A stretch of 34,559 nt of DNA from DATAVB01 sp040414495 (lineage in GTDB: Bacteria > Actinomycetota > Actinomycetes > Mycobacteriales > QHCD01): positions 1 to 34,559 of the forward strand of contig JBEDUI010000124.1 of assembly GCA_040414495.1 (NCBI GenBank), in the 5' to 3' direction. The position numbers and the translations under genes are program-made. Positions within the stretch are counted from its first letter, which is position 1. Each line of letters begins with the position of its first letter. Below, piece by piece: positions 1-6,679 of this stretch. The notes beneath the pieces were generated by a model that did no database searches, was not told the DNA's origin, and saw only the letters and a list, made by a program, of their open reading frames with translations.

Positions 1-2
1 AG

Positions 3-596
3 CATGTTGCGGACACCCGGGCTGCCCTGGTAAGCGCTGCCCGGACGTTGTTCGCCGAACGGGGCTATGTGGCGACCGGGACCGAGGACATCGTCTCTGC
101 CGCCCGTGTCACCCGTGGTGCGCTCTATCACCATTTCAAGGACAAAGCCGACCTGTTCCGGGCCGTCATGCAACTGGTGGCGACCGAACTGGCGCAGCGG
201 CTCATCGCCGAGCAGATGGCTCGTATCGGTGATGACGAGTTGCCCGTCGTGTGGGACGAACTCCGCGCTGGGTTCCAGCATTACCTTGACGCCTGTCTCG
301 ACAGCGACTTTCAACGGATCGTCCTGATCGACGGGCCGGCTGCGTTGGGCCACGACGCCTGGAACGAGCTTGTCGAACGGCACGGTATCGCGCTCCTACG
401 GGAGTATTTGCAGCAGGCCGTCGATGCCAAGCAGATCGACCCGCTACCGGTCGACCCACTAGCCAGCTTGCTGGCCGCGTTGATCGCCGAGGCCAGCCTC
501 TACATCGCCCGGGCCAAGGACCCCGGACGCGCGCGCAAAGAGGCCGGAATCACGTTGGATCGGATGCTGGCCGGTCTACAACCAATGTCGGCCTGA
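3..596 (+). CDS. TetR/AcrR family transcriptional regulator (5' end outside window)
   Basis: DNA-binding repressor of the TetR family. The N-terminal helix-turn-helix is clear: LFAERGY leads into a segment reading VTRGALYHHFKDKADLF, the family's recognition helix and following helix. A variable ligand-binding helical domain follows. A TTG or later codon could be taken as the start near position 48, but the reading frame stays open to the window edge and the upstream residues (TRAALVSAART) continue the normal first helix. The gene therefore starts before the window and is only 5'-truncated by it. The C-terminus ends normally at a TGA. The ligand and target genes cannot be inferred; the next gene downstream is on the opposite strand. 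Confidence 0.9.
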   Translation, partial: HVADTRAALVSAARTLFAERGYVATGTEDIVSAARVTRGALYHHFKDKADLFRAVMQLVATELAQRLIAEQMARIGDDELPVVWDELRAGFQHYLDACLDSDFQRIVLIDGPAALGHDAWNELVERHGIALLREYLQQAVDAKQIDPLPVDPLASLLAALIAEASLYIARAKDPGRARKEAGITLDRMLAGLQPMSA

Positions 597-680
597 GGCG
601 TTTCCAACTTTTGTAGGCCGCTGATTCGGGAAAACCCCCACCGAGACGCTGCCGTGTTCCGCTGACCGTCTCCAGACATG

Positions 681-761
681 GGCAACCCCCGGACCTTGTC
701 CGCACCACTGATGGCGCGGGCCGGCTGGACAAACCGGCGATCCGGGGGTCGGGTGGTTGCC
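681..761. other. Nested inverted repeat, possible structured RNA or terminator
   Basis: Three nested complementary pairs are visible: GGCAACC (681-687) with GGTTGCC (755-761), CCCGGA (688-693) with TCCGGG (741-746), and TTGTCC (696-701) with GGACAA (727-732). Together they give one long interrupted stem with a loop of about 25 nt. It lies 85 bases after the TetR stop. It could end that transcript or be part of a structured RNA; there is no U-tract. Confidence 0.35.
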
Positions 762-987
762 GGGTATTCGAGCCGCACGGCTCTTAACCCAAGTCAACCG
801 GGTCCGAAGGACGGCGGCTAGCGGACAACCACCTCACGTGTCCAATCAGTACTCAACTTTGGACCACCTCCTTTCCCGTGTACCCAAGACGTTACGTCGC
901 GCGGAGGTGCGGTGCAATGGTTTTCCGGCTCGGGTCAGGGCGGACCGGAAACGCCGAAATCCAGCCGCCCGCGCAACTCATTTATCG

Positions 988-1021
988 GGCGACCCAATGT
1001 GTCGCGGGCCACACATTCGCC
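988..1021 (-). terminator. Hairpin downstream of pabC-like gene
   Basis: AATGTGT (996-1002) and ACACATT (1011-1017) form a perfect 7-bp stem with an 8-nt loop. GGCGA (988-992) and TCGCC (1017-1021) extend it across a small bulge. It lies 26 bases past the stop of the minus-strand pabC-like gene. There is no T-tract, as is common for actinobacterial terminators. Confidence 0.4.
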
Positions 1022-1046
1022 AGCGGCCCGGGCGAACTAATTCCGG

Positions 1047-1886
1047 TTAGAGACCGGCGGCGGCCTGAACCCGTTCGGTGAGATCACCGTCACCGCGTTC
1101 CTTGCCGTCGATGGCGGTAACCGCCACCGCACCTCGGACACTCGAAACCAGCCACACGCCATTGGCGGTGTGCAGGTCGTCCACAGTGGACTTTGCTATC
1201 GCGGTACGGAATCCGTGCTCGGCGGCATTTTCGAACACCGTCTGAACAGTGATGCCGTCGAGAATGCCGATGGACGGCGGCGCGGCGCACAAGGTCTCAC
1301 CAATGGCCCAGACAACCGTGGCGGTCGGCGCCTCGAGGACCAGTCCGTCGGTGCCGACGAAGATCGCGTCCTCGGCGTCATGCGCGTGGGCATAACGCAG
1401 TGCGGCCATATTCACCGCGTACGACGTCGATTTCACCCCGCCCAGCAGCCAAGGCGCGTCCACATAGGAGGTCGAGGAGACGCCGCGGGACAAAGTGACG
1501 ACACGGACGCCCTCGCGGCGCTGCCGCAGCGTGGTCTCCGGCACCGGCGCGGCCAGCGCGAAGCCGGTCGGTCCGTCGGTCCCGTCGTCCACACCGCGGC
1601 TGAGCACCAACCGGACGGCCGCCTCGCCGGAGTCGCCCCACGCCTGTGCCACCTGGTCCGCCAGCTCGCGCCAGGCCGGCAGATCCGGCTCCGGCAGGTC
1701 GAGCGCGGCGGCCGATGCGGCCAGTCGCTGCAGGTGCGCCTCCAGGGAGTGCAACGTGCCCTGGTGCAGCCGGACGGTCTCGAACACCGCGTCGCCGCGC
1801 AGCACGCCGAGATCGTCGGCGCGCAGGAGAGGGGTCTCCGCGTCGATGAGACCGGAGCCCAGTTTGCCGAGTATGCGATCGCTCAC
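1047..1886 (-). CDS. pabC: Aminotransferase class IV, probable 4-amino-4-deoxychorismate lyase
   Basis: PLP-dependent fold type IV enzyme. The likely reaction is 4-amino-4-deoxychorismate to p-aminobenzoate plus pyruvate in folate synthesis, although branched-chain or D-amino-acid aminotransferases share the fold. Family signatures are the N-terminal segment with GDAVFETVR, the lysine in GGVKSTSYAVNM that would carry PLP, and the C-terminal GILDGITVQTV and SSVRG segments. I chose the GTG at 1886 (protein begins VSDRILGKLGSG) rather than a longer frame starting near 1979, because that extension would run over the divergent neighbour's promoter and a TAGGCT -10 element lies 8 nt upstream. The gene is divergent from the ygfZ-like gene, a pairing I also associate with mycobacteria. 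Confidence 0.85.
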   Translation of the reverse strand: MSDRILGKLGSGLIDAETPLLRADDLGVLRGDAVFETVRLHQGTLHSLEAHLQRLAASAAALDLPEPDLPAWRELADQVAQAWGDSGEAAVRLVLSRGVDDGTDGPTGFALAAPVPETTLRQRREGVRVVTLSRGVSSTSYVDAPWLLGGVKSTSYAVNMAALRYAHAHDAEDAIFVGTDGLVLEAPTATVVWAIGETLCAAPPSIGILDGITVQTVFENAAEHGFRTAIAKSTVDDLHTANGVWLVSSVRGAVAVTAIDGKERGDGDLTERVQAAAGL

Positions 1887-1894
1887 GGCCGGTG

Positions 1895-1900
1895 AGCCTA
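1895..1900 (-). promoter_or_regulatory. -10 element of pabC-like gene
   Basis: TAGGCT on the minus strand, 8 nt before the GTG start. The spacing suggests a leaderless or near-leaderless transcript. Confidence 0.45.
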
Positions 1901-1969
1901 GAAGGCGGATAGAGCAGAGGGCAAAACGGGTCCATTTCGACACGCCGGAATGTCTGTCGGTCCGGCAGC

Positions 1970-1975
1970 GATACT
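1970..1975 (+). promoter_or_regulatory. -10 element of ygfZ-like gene
   Basis: GATACT followed by 6 nt and then the GTG start at 1982. No Shine-Dalgarno sequence is visible, which fits leaderless initiation. Confidence 0.4.
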
Positions 1976-1981
1976 GCAATT

Positions 1982-3004
1982 GTGACTGACTACCGCTCGC
2001 CGCTGCTGGACCTGCCCGGGGCCGTCTCCGCCGACGGTCCGGATGCCGGGGTTGCCTTACATTACGGCGATCCGCTGCGGGAACAGCGCGCCCTGGCCGA
2101 ACAGGTCGGCTGGGTCGACCGCAGCCACCGCGGCGTCATCGCGATCCCCGGCGCCGATCGACTGAGTTGGCTGCACAACCTGACCAGTCAGCACCTGACC
2201 GAGTTGGCCGACGGCCGCGCCACCGAGGCGTTGGTGCTCTCGCCGCACGGCCATGTCGAGCATCACCTGCAGCTGGCCGAGCTGGCCGGCACGACCTGGG
2301 TCGATGTCGAGCCCGGGACGGTCGGCGACCTGTTGGCGTACCTGGAGTCGATGCGGTTCTGGTCCGCGGTCGAGCCGGCCGATGTGAGCGCCGAGTACGG
2401 CCTGCTCAGCGTCGTTGGCCCGGCCACCAGCTCGGCCCTGGCCGGGCTTGGGCTGACCGAGCAGCTGCCCCCGCAGGGCGTACTGCCGTTCGGGCAAGGG
2501 TGGGTCCGCCGGATGGCATGGCCCGACACTGACGCGGCTGACCTCCTGGTTCCGGCCGGCGAACTGACGTCGGTGGCCGAGCGGTTGACCGAGGTGGGCG
2601 CCCGGCCGGCCGGCACTTGGGCGTTCGAGGCGCTGCGCGTCGAGGCGCGGCGGCCCCGCCTTGGCTTCGAGGTCGATCACCGGACCATCCCGCACGAGGT
2701 CGGCTGGATCGGTATCGCGGTGCATTTGGACAAGGGCTGCTACCGCGGTCAGGAGACGGTGGCCCGGGTGCAGAACCTGGGCCGGCCGCCGCGGCGGCTC
2801 GTGCTGCTGCATCTGGATGGCACCAGTGAGGTGTTGCCCGAACGCGGTGCCGCGGTGAGTCTGGACGGTCGGCAGATCGGGTTTGTCGGAACAGCGGTAC
2901 GGCATTACGAGCTGGGCGCGATCGCGCTGGCGGTCGTGAAGCGCACGGTCGCCGACGACGCGGTACTCGACGTTTCCGGGGCGACCGCGGCGATCGACGC
3001 CTGA
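1982..3004 (+). CDS. ygfZ: YgfZ/GcvT-like folate-binding protein
   Basis: Tetrahydrofolate-binding protein of the YgfZ (COG0354/IBA57) family, which helps assemble or repair iron-sulfur clusters in certain enzymes. The diagnostic motif KGCYRGQE, followed by TVARVQNLGRPPRRL, is present in the C-terminal half (around residue 250), including its reactive cysteine. The N-terminal GcvT-like region contains SWLHNLTSQ. At 340 residues the protein is of usual length. The GTG start at 1982 is preceded by GATACT rather than a ribosome binding site. It is divergently paired with the pabC-like gene, so two folate-linked genes share one intergenic promoter region of about 95 bases. Confidence 0.9.
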   Translation: MTDYRSPLLDLPGAVSADGPDAGVALHYGDPLREQRALAEQVGWVDRSHRGVIAIPGADRLSWLHNLTSQHLTELADGRATEALVLSPHGHVEHHLQLAELAGTTWVDVEPGTVGDLLAYLESMRFWSAVEPADVSAEYGLLSVVGPATSSALAGLGLTEQLPPQGVLPFGQGWVRRMAWPDTDAADLLVPAGELTSVAERLTEVGARPAGTWAFEALRVEARRPRLGFEVDHRTIPHEVGWIGIAVHLDKGCYRGQETVARVQNLGRPPRRLVLLHLDGTSEVLPERGAAVSLDGRQIGFVGTAVRHYELGAIALAVVKRTVADDAVLDVSGATAAIDA

Positions 3005-3213
3005 GGCGTCCGCACTCGTATTGCAGCGAGCGTGATTCTGGTCGTCAGAGCAGCGCTCGATCGTGGTGTGAGCTAATCGGCAGGCGATGCATTTTCCGGT
3101 TCGGCCGGGTCGCTGAAGTGTGCACTGTGGACGGTGCTAGAGTCCGCCGTTTGGCTTACGCATTTATACGCGAGAAAGCTTTTATATTTTTCCGCCACAC
3201 GGGCTATTGAGAG

Positions 3214-3242
3214 TTGCAATCGGGTGAGCCCACGGGTAACTT
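3214..3242 (+). promoter_or_regulatory. Promoter of small secreted protein gene
   Basis: TTGCAA (3214-3219), a 17-bp spacer and TAACTT (3237-3242) match the -35/-10 layout of a housekeeping sigma factor. Transcription would start near 3249, giving a leader of about 55 nt that carries AAGGAGA at 3291-3297 as ribosome binding site. Confidence 0.55.
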
Positions 3243-3260
3243 TCCGCCCGTAATGATGGC

Positions 3261-3275
3261 TGTCCAAAGTGGATA
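3261..3275. repeat. TGTCCA-N3-TGGATA palindrome (copy 1)
   Basis: TGTCCA AAG TGGATA lies in the leader of the secreted-protein gene. It is the first of four related palindromes in the non-coding DNA between 3.2 and 4.2 kb, and could be an operator or part of a dispersed repeat. Confidence 0.4.
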
Positions 3276-3304
3276 GCTAACCCGTCCCGTAAGGAGAAAC
3301 CCCA

Positions 3305-3619
3305 GTGCGTAAGACCCTCATCCGCGCATTGCTGCCCCTCGGACTCGCTGCCGCCGTTATCGGGGTTGGCGCCGGCGCCGCGTCCGCTGCTGCTCCGGCC
3401 GACACCGCGAAGCCGGCTGCTGCCGCACACGCTCCGATCGACCAGGTTCCCACCTTGATCGACGAGTGGAACCAGTGGAACAAGGGTGGCGCGGCTCTGG
3501 GCTACGGTGCCGCCTCGCTGATCAGCTCCGCGTGGCTCGGCGCTCCGCAGTCCATTCTGGACCTGGCCAAAGAGGCCGCCGGAATGCCGATCAACTACGT
3601 TCACGGTGGCATCAAGTAG
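3305..3619 (+). CDS. Small secreted protein of unknown function
   Basis: A 104-residue protein beginning with a textbook Sec signal peptide: positively charged MRKTLIR, a hydrophobic core (residues 8-24), and an AXA site near residue 28 (ASAAAPA). The mature part of about 75 residues has an Ala/Pro-rich linker, then a segment with two close tryptophans (DEWNQWNKGG), and a Gly/Ala-rich, mildly hydrophobic stretch (GYGAASLISSAWLG). It has no cysteines. The GTG start is fixed by the very good AAGGAGA ribosome binding site 7 nt upstream. It is a single-gene unit: its own promoter lies upstream and a hairpin downstream. I do not recognise the family; a cell-surface or exported peptide role is inference only. 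Confidence 0.8.
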   Translation: MRKTLIRALLPLGLAAAVIGVGAGAASAAAPADTAKPAAAAHAPIDQVPTLIDEWNQWNKGGAALGYGAASLISSAWLGAPQSILDLAKEAAGMPINYVHGGIK

Positions 3620-3697
3620 TTCTTTGCTACTGAGTAAGTAGCTGCCTGGTCGGCTTACGGATGGATGGGTTCGTGGGCTAAGGGCACACAAGCTACA

Positions 3698-3735
3698 ACA
3701 ACGGGCGGTGGATCGACGGGTCCGCCGCCCGTTGT
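3698..3735 (+). terminator. Terminator of the small secreted protein gene
   Basis: ACAACGGGCGG (3698-3708) pairs perfectly with CCGCCCGTTGT (3725-3735). The stem can extend by 2 bp past one mismatch. It lies 79 bases after the stop codon and has no clear U-tract. Confidence 0.6.
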
Positions 3736-3758
3736 CATGCCTGGAGATAATCCGCGAT

Positions 3759-3773
3759 AGTCCGCAGTGGACT
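3759..3773. repeat. AGTCC/GGACT palindrome (copy 2)
   Basis: AGTCCGCAGTGGACT has perfect 5-bp arms. It fits the GTCCA-N3-TGGAC pattern with one mismatch. Confidence 0.4.
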
Positions 3774-3803
3774 GTTGGGGCAGAAGTCGCGGTACGCAAA
3801 ATA

Positions 3804-3855
3804 ATCCCCCGCACCGATTTCAGGAGAGGGGAAAATCGAAATCGGCGCGGGGGAT
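3804..3855. other. Large inverted repeat (17-bp arms, 18-nt loop)
   Basis: ATCCCCCGCACCGATTT (3804-3820) is the reverse complement of 3839-3855 except for one position. The 18-nt loop is purine-rich (contains CAGGAGAGGGGAAAA). It is the strongest hairpin in the region. It is too far from the upstream stop to be that gene's first terminator, and it lacks a U-tract. A structured RNA, recombination site or relic of a mobile palindrome are all possible. Confidence 0.5.
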
Positions 3856-3956
3856 CTGCTCCCCGGCTCTACTCAGGTTGGCCGGGCAGTATGGAAGACA
3901 CCCACTGGCGTGGGTTCTCAAGAATGTAGTGGTGCGGTCCTTCGGGGTCGGGCCGA

Positions 3957-3975
3957 ACTGTCCACGATGGACAGT
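3957..3975. repeat. Perfect ACTGTCCA-N3-TGGACAGT palindrome (copy 3)
   Basis: ACTGTCCA CGA TGGACAGT has perfect 8-bp arms around a 3-bp centre. This is the best copy of the motif and has the form of a dimeric regulator's operator. Confidence 0.5.
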
Positions 3976-4111
3976 ACGGACGGGATTCCGTACAGCTTCT
4001 GTCCCCGACCGCTGCGACACGAACCCAACCGGCTCGTGCTGATCGTCCGTAACGGAGATAATCCGCGTACCACAAAGGGGTGGACCGAGACCCCCCGCGC
4101 CTCGCAGCGTG

Positions 4112-4126
4112 TGTCCATTATGGACC
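4112..4126. repeat. TGTCCA-N3-TGGACC palindrome (copy 4)
   Basis: TGTCCA TTA TGGACC has 5-bp perfect arms (GTCCA/TGGAC). It is the copy nearest the asparaginase gene, about 150 bases upstream of its start. Confidence 0.4.
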
Positions 4127-4204
4127 ACGCCCGGTTAGCCTGGCAAGCCGACACGGCCCTACGCCAAACAGGGCAGTCCGAGGCGTTGCTGTTCGCTCTG
4201 CCGG

Positions 4205-4225
4205 GGAGCGGGCCTGGCCCGCTCC
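4205..4225. promoter_or_regulatory. Perfect 10-bp inverted repeat upstream of asparaginase gene
   Basis: GGAGCGGGCC (4205-4214) and GGCCCGCTCC (4216-4225) flank a single T. It sits directly upstream of a possible -10 TAGGCT (4230-4235), the right place for an operator. Confidence 0.4.
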
Positions 4226-4272
4226 TGATTAGGCTCCGTTCCGTACATGGCGGCAATCGAGGGAATTGAGCG

Positions 4273-5247
4273 GTGATGGGCGAGCTGGCGTTGGTTGGTG
4301 GTGTGCCGCTGGTCGAGGCGGTGCGGTCGGACGTGGTGGAGTGCGTGCACCACGGCTCGGTGATCGCGGTCGGTCCGGATGGCCGGCCGACGCTCTCGGT
4401 CGGCTCAACCGATACGCCGGTCTTTCCCCGTTCGTCCAACAAACCCCTGCAGGCCGCCGGAATGATCCGGGCCGGACTCGACGTGGACGGCGCTGACCTC
4501 GCGATCGGCGCGGCCTCGCACAGCGGCGAGCCGGCGCACATCGAGCAGGCTCGCTCGCTGTTGCGGCAGGCGGGCCTGCGCGAGGACGCGTTGCTCTGCC
4601 CGCCCGCGTTGCCGAGCAACGTGGCCGCCCGTGACGACGTGCTGCGGGCCGGCGGGGGACCGGAGCGGATCTACATGAACTGCTCGGGCAAGCACTCGGC
4701 GATGCTGCTCACCTGCGTACGGGCCGGGTGGCCGACAGAGGACTACGTGAACCCGGAACACCCGCTGCAGAAGGCGATCCGGGCCACGGTCGAGGAACTG
4801 GCCGGCGAGAAGGTCGCCGGAATCGGGGTGGACGGCTGCGGCGCGCCGATCTTCGCGCTGACCCTGGCCGGGCTGGCCCGGGCCTTCGCCCAGGCGGTGA
4901 CCGCGCCGGCCGGCAGCCCCGAACGGCGGGTCGCCGACGCAATGCGGGCCAACCCGTTCCTGGTCGGCGGTACCGGCCGTGAGGACACGCTGCTGATGCA
5001 GGCCGTACCGGGGCTGCTGATGAAGGGCGGCGCGGCTGGGGTGCACGCGGCCGCGCTGGCTGACGGTTCGGCATTCGCGTTGAAGATCGACGACGGTACG
5101 GCCGCGGCCCGGGTCCCGGTGCTCACTGAGGTGCTGGCCCGGCTCGGCGTCAGCCCCGAGCAGTTGGCCACCGCGCCGGCCGAGCCGGTGTTCGGTGGCG
5201 GGCGGGTCGTCGGCGAGTTCCGGGTACGGGCCGGCGCGCTGGATTAG
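4273..5247 (+). CDS. L-asparaginase II family protein (ReAII type)
   Basis: Member of the asparaginase II family (PF06089, Rhizobium etli ReAII type), a serine-hydrolase-like fold that hydrolyses L-asparagine to aspartate and ammonia. Visible marks are the SxxK-type motif RSSNKPLQ (around residues 53-60), SHSGE (82-86), and the metal-ligand-like residues of NCSGKH (C137, K140) and VDGCGAP (C189), whose spacing matches the zinc site described for ReAII. At 324 residues it is of normal length. Start: GTG 4273 lies 8 nt after GAGGGA (4259-4264); the ATG at 4276 is an alternative giving one residue less. It is a single-gene unit with a palindrome-rich upstream region and a palindrome after its stop. 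The substrate is inferred from family. Confidence 0.85.
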   Translation: MMGELALVGGVPLVEAVRSDVVECVHHGSVIAVGPDGRPTLSVGSTDTPVFPRSSNKPLQAAGMIRAGLDVDGADLAIGAASHSGEPAHIEQARSLLRQAGLREDALLCPPALPSNVAARDDVLRAGGGPERIYMNCSGKHSAMLLTCVRAGWPTEDYVNPEHPLQKAIRATVEELAGEKVAGIGVDGCGAPIFALTLAGLARAFAQAVTAPAGSPERRVADAMRANPFLVGGTGREDTLLMQAVPGLLMKGGAAGVHAAALADGSAFALKIDDGTAAARVPVLTEVLARLGVSPEQLATAPAEPVFGGGRVVGEFRVRAGALD

Positions 5248-5271
5248 GGCGTGTTGCTTAAGCAAGACGCC
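5248..5271. terminator. Bidirectional palindromic terminator between convergent genes
   Basis: A 24-bp palindrome with a single mismatched pair (outer arms GGCGT/ACGCC, centre TGCTTAAGCA) occupies exactly the 24 bases between the asparaginase stop TAG and the opposing stop. It can form the same hairpin in transcripts from both strands. Confidence 0.65.
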
Positions 5272-6582
5272 TTAACGCCGGAACGCCTCCGGTCCCAGGC
5301 CCAGGTACGTATCGCCGGCCAGCAACGTCGGCGCCCGCCGCCAGGCCCCCATCTCCCGGCCCTGCCGCTCGTGTCGGGTCCACCACTCGCCCTTACGCCG
5401 GGTCTCGGCCAGCTCCCAACCCAGCAACTGCAGCCGCGCCCGTAACACCTCGCGCGGCAGCGCGTCCTCGGCCCGGCTCGCCAGCGCCGGACCGTGCACC
5501 ACGCACAGGCCGTGGCCGGCCGCGAGCGCCTGCCGGAACGCGGGATCGGGCAGCGCGGCCGCGAACAGATCGATCCGCCGTTCGTCCGCGATGTCGGCCG
5601 AGCGGCAGGCCGGACACGGCCGGACCTGGCCGTCGTACTGATCCAACGCTCCGGTGCCCCGCCGCCGCTCGCCCAACGCCGTCATCAGCCGCTCGAGCCG
5701 GGTACTGATCGTCGGATGCTCCAGGTCGGCGATCCAGCTCGCGGTCAGCGGGTCGACCGTCGACAGGTCGTGCAGGTGCGGCGCGCACAGGGCTGTCTCG
5801 ACCGGGTCGAGCGACCGGTCCAGGTCCTGCCGGGCCTCGGCCAGCCAGCGCAGGTACCGCACCGCAGCGACGCCGCGGGCCTGGCACGCGCCGCACGAAT
5901 CCCCGCCGACCGCGTCGATCGCCTGCTGCAGCGCGCTTTCCCGTACCGCCTGCGGGCCCTCGTCATCGACGTCGAACAGGGCCGGCAGCAGTTTGGCCCG
6001 GGCATCGGCGTGCGGGTCATCGCCGGTCATCGGGGTCAGCGCCGCGGTGCCGGTCGCCTTCTCGAACCGGTCGGTGAACGCGCGCAGCACCTCCGGCCGG
6101 GGCGTCACCCGCAGCAGTTCGATCGTGTGCGGCAGGCAGACCGTGGTCTGATCGGCCAGAGCCTGCTGCACCTGCGCATCCTCGATGACCGTGGCGATGA
6201 TCTGCGCGGTGTCGGCGACGGCGCGCCGTTCGCTCTGACAGATCAGGCAGCTGTGGCCGGGTGCCGGGCCGCCGTCGCCGGGCAGGTCCTGCAGCCTGGC
6301 CGTGACCACCTCGATGAACGCGCCCGGCAGCATGAACGCCGCGTCGGTACGGGCGATGAACAGCCGCAGGTGGTCGGCGCAGAAACCGCGCGCGGCCCGT
6401 ACCCCGGCCATCACCTCGGAGTCGGCGTTGGTCTCGTTGACGTACGCCCGCATCCACTGCCGGTAGCTCTCCCGGCGGCTCCGGCACATCGGGCAGCCGC
6501 CCTCGGCGAGCATCCGGAGCGCATCATTGCGATTACGACCCCGGTTGGCGGCTCGTCGTCCGGGCGAGTTGAGCAGGCTCAA
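5272..6582 (-). CDS. Protein with four CxxC...CxxH zinc-binding-like units (DUF6062-like)
   Basis: About 436 residues with a fourfold repeat of a cysteine/histidine pattern: C30/C33 with C68/H71, C112/C115 with C149/H152, C230/C233 with C266/H269, and C323/C326 with C360/H363. CxxC and CxxH are 36-38 residues apart in every unit, which strongly suggests four zinc sites in helical repeats. It resembles proteins annotated as DUF6062, whose function is unknown. I chose the TTG at 6582 because AGGAG lies 7 nt upstream; the frame is open further to 6984, but that part would run antisense through the divergent dehydrogenase. No signal peptide or membrane segment is present, so a cytoplasmic protein is likely. 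It is convergent with the asparaginase gene. Confidence 0.75.
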   Translation of the reverse strand: MSLLNSPGRRAANRGRNRNDALRMLAEGGCPMCRSRRESYRQWMRAYVNETNADSEVMAGVRAARGFCADHLRLFIARTDAAFMLPGAFIEVVTARLQDLPGDGGPAPGHSCLICQSERRAVADTAQIIATVIEDAQVQQALADQTTVCLPHTIELLRVTPRPEVLRAFTDRFEKATGTAALTPMTGDDPHADARAKLLPALFDVDDEGPQAVRESALQQAIDAVGGDSCGACQARGVAAVRYLRWLAEARQDLDRSLDPVETALCAPHLHDLSTVDPLTASWIADLEHPTISTRLERLMTALGERRRGTGALDQYDGQVRPCPACRSADIADERRIDLFAAALPDPAFRQALAAGHGLCVVHGPALASRAEDALPREVLRARLQLLGWELAETRRKGEWWTRHERQGREMGAWRRAPTLLAGDTYLGLGPEAFRR

Positions 6583-6679
6583 CGGGGCGCTCCTGTCCAC
6601 CGAAGGAATGACCTCTGACTTACCGTACGTTCTGGCCAGCGGCGAGTGATGCGCACGCTCCCAGGGGAAGGAAGCAGCC

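Larger units (their letters stand above)
597..1046. other. Non-coding stretch with nested inverted repeats
   Basis: No convincing gene was found on either strand; the open frames here look like chance GC-rich frames. The stretch holds a nested inverted repeat at 681-761, a 7-bp stem at 922-928/945-951 (TTTCCGG/CCGGAAA), and a hairpin next to the pabC stop. It separates two convergent genes, so part of it probably serves as their terminators. Confidence 0.5.
3005..3304. other. Intergenic region with AT-rich block and promoter
   Basis: No gene was seen. The block 3150-3190 (TTTATACG to TTTATATTTTT) is far more AT-rich than the surroundings. A good promoter follows at 3214-3242, then a palindrome and a strong ribosome binding site for the small secreted protein. 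Confidence 0.5.
3743..4067 (+). repeat. 14-bp direct repeat pair GGAGATAATCCGCG
   Basis: GGAGATAATCCGCG occurs identically at 3743-3756 and 4054-4067. A related ATAATCC..CGC begins at 3801 as the left arm of the large hairpin. Confidence 0.6.
3736..4272. other. Palindrome-dense non-coding region before the asparaginase gene
   Basis: No credible gene on either strand. In about 500 bases there are a 17-bp-arm hairpin (3804-3855), three GTCC/GGAC palindromes (3759-3773, 3957-3975, 4112-4126), shorter inverted repeats (ACCCAC/GTGGGT near 3902-3917, GTACGG/CCGTAC near 3973-3996), a perfect 10-bp inverted repeat (4205-4225), and a 14-bp direct repeat. This density is much higher than in the other intergenic regions of the window. 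Confidence 0.6.

Noticed and set aside
757..1050. Open frame of 97 codons on the plus strand after tetR
   Set aside because: Arg/Pro-rich composition typical of a chance GC-rich frame, no ribosome binding site, and it overlaps the structured repeat and the pabC end.
1179..1191. GTCCACAGTGGAC as part of a DnaA-box cluster
   Set aside because: It contains GTCCACA, but the full actinobacterial box TTGTCCACA is not present, there is no cluster, and the site is inside the pabC-like gene.
4247..4276. Nine-codon ORF directly before the asparaginase start (TGATG overlap)
   Set aside because: Very short, no ribosome binding site, and its -10 spacing (11 nt from TAGGCT) does not fit the leaderless layout; probably chance.
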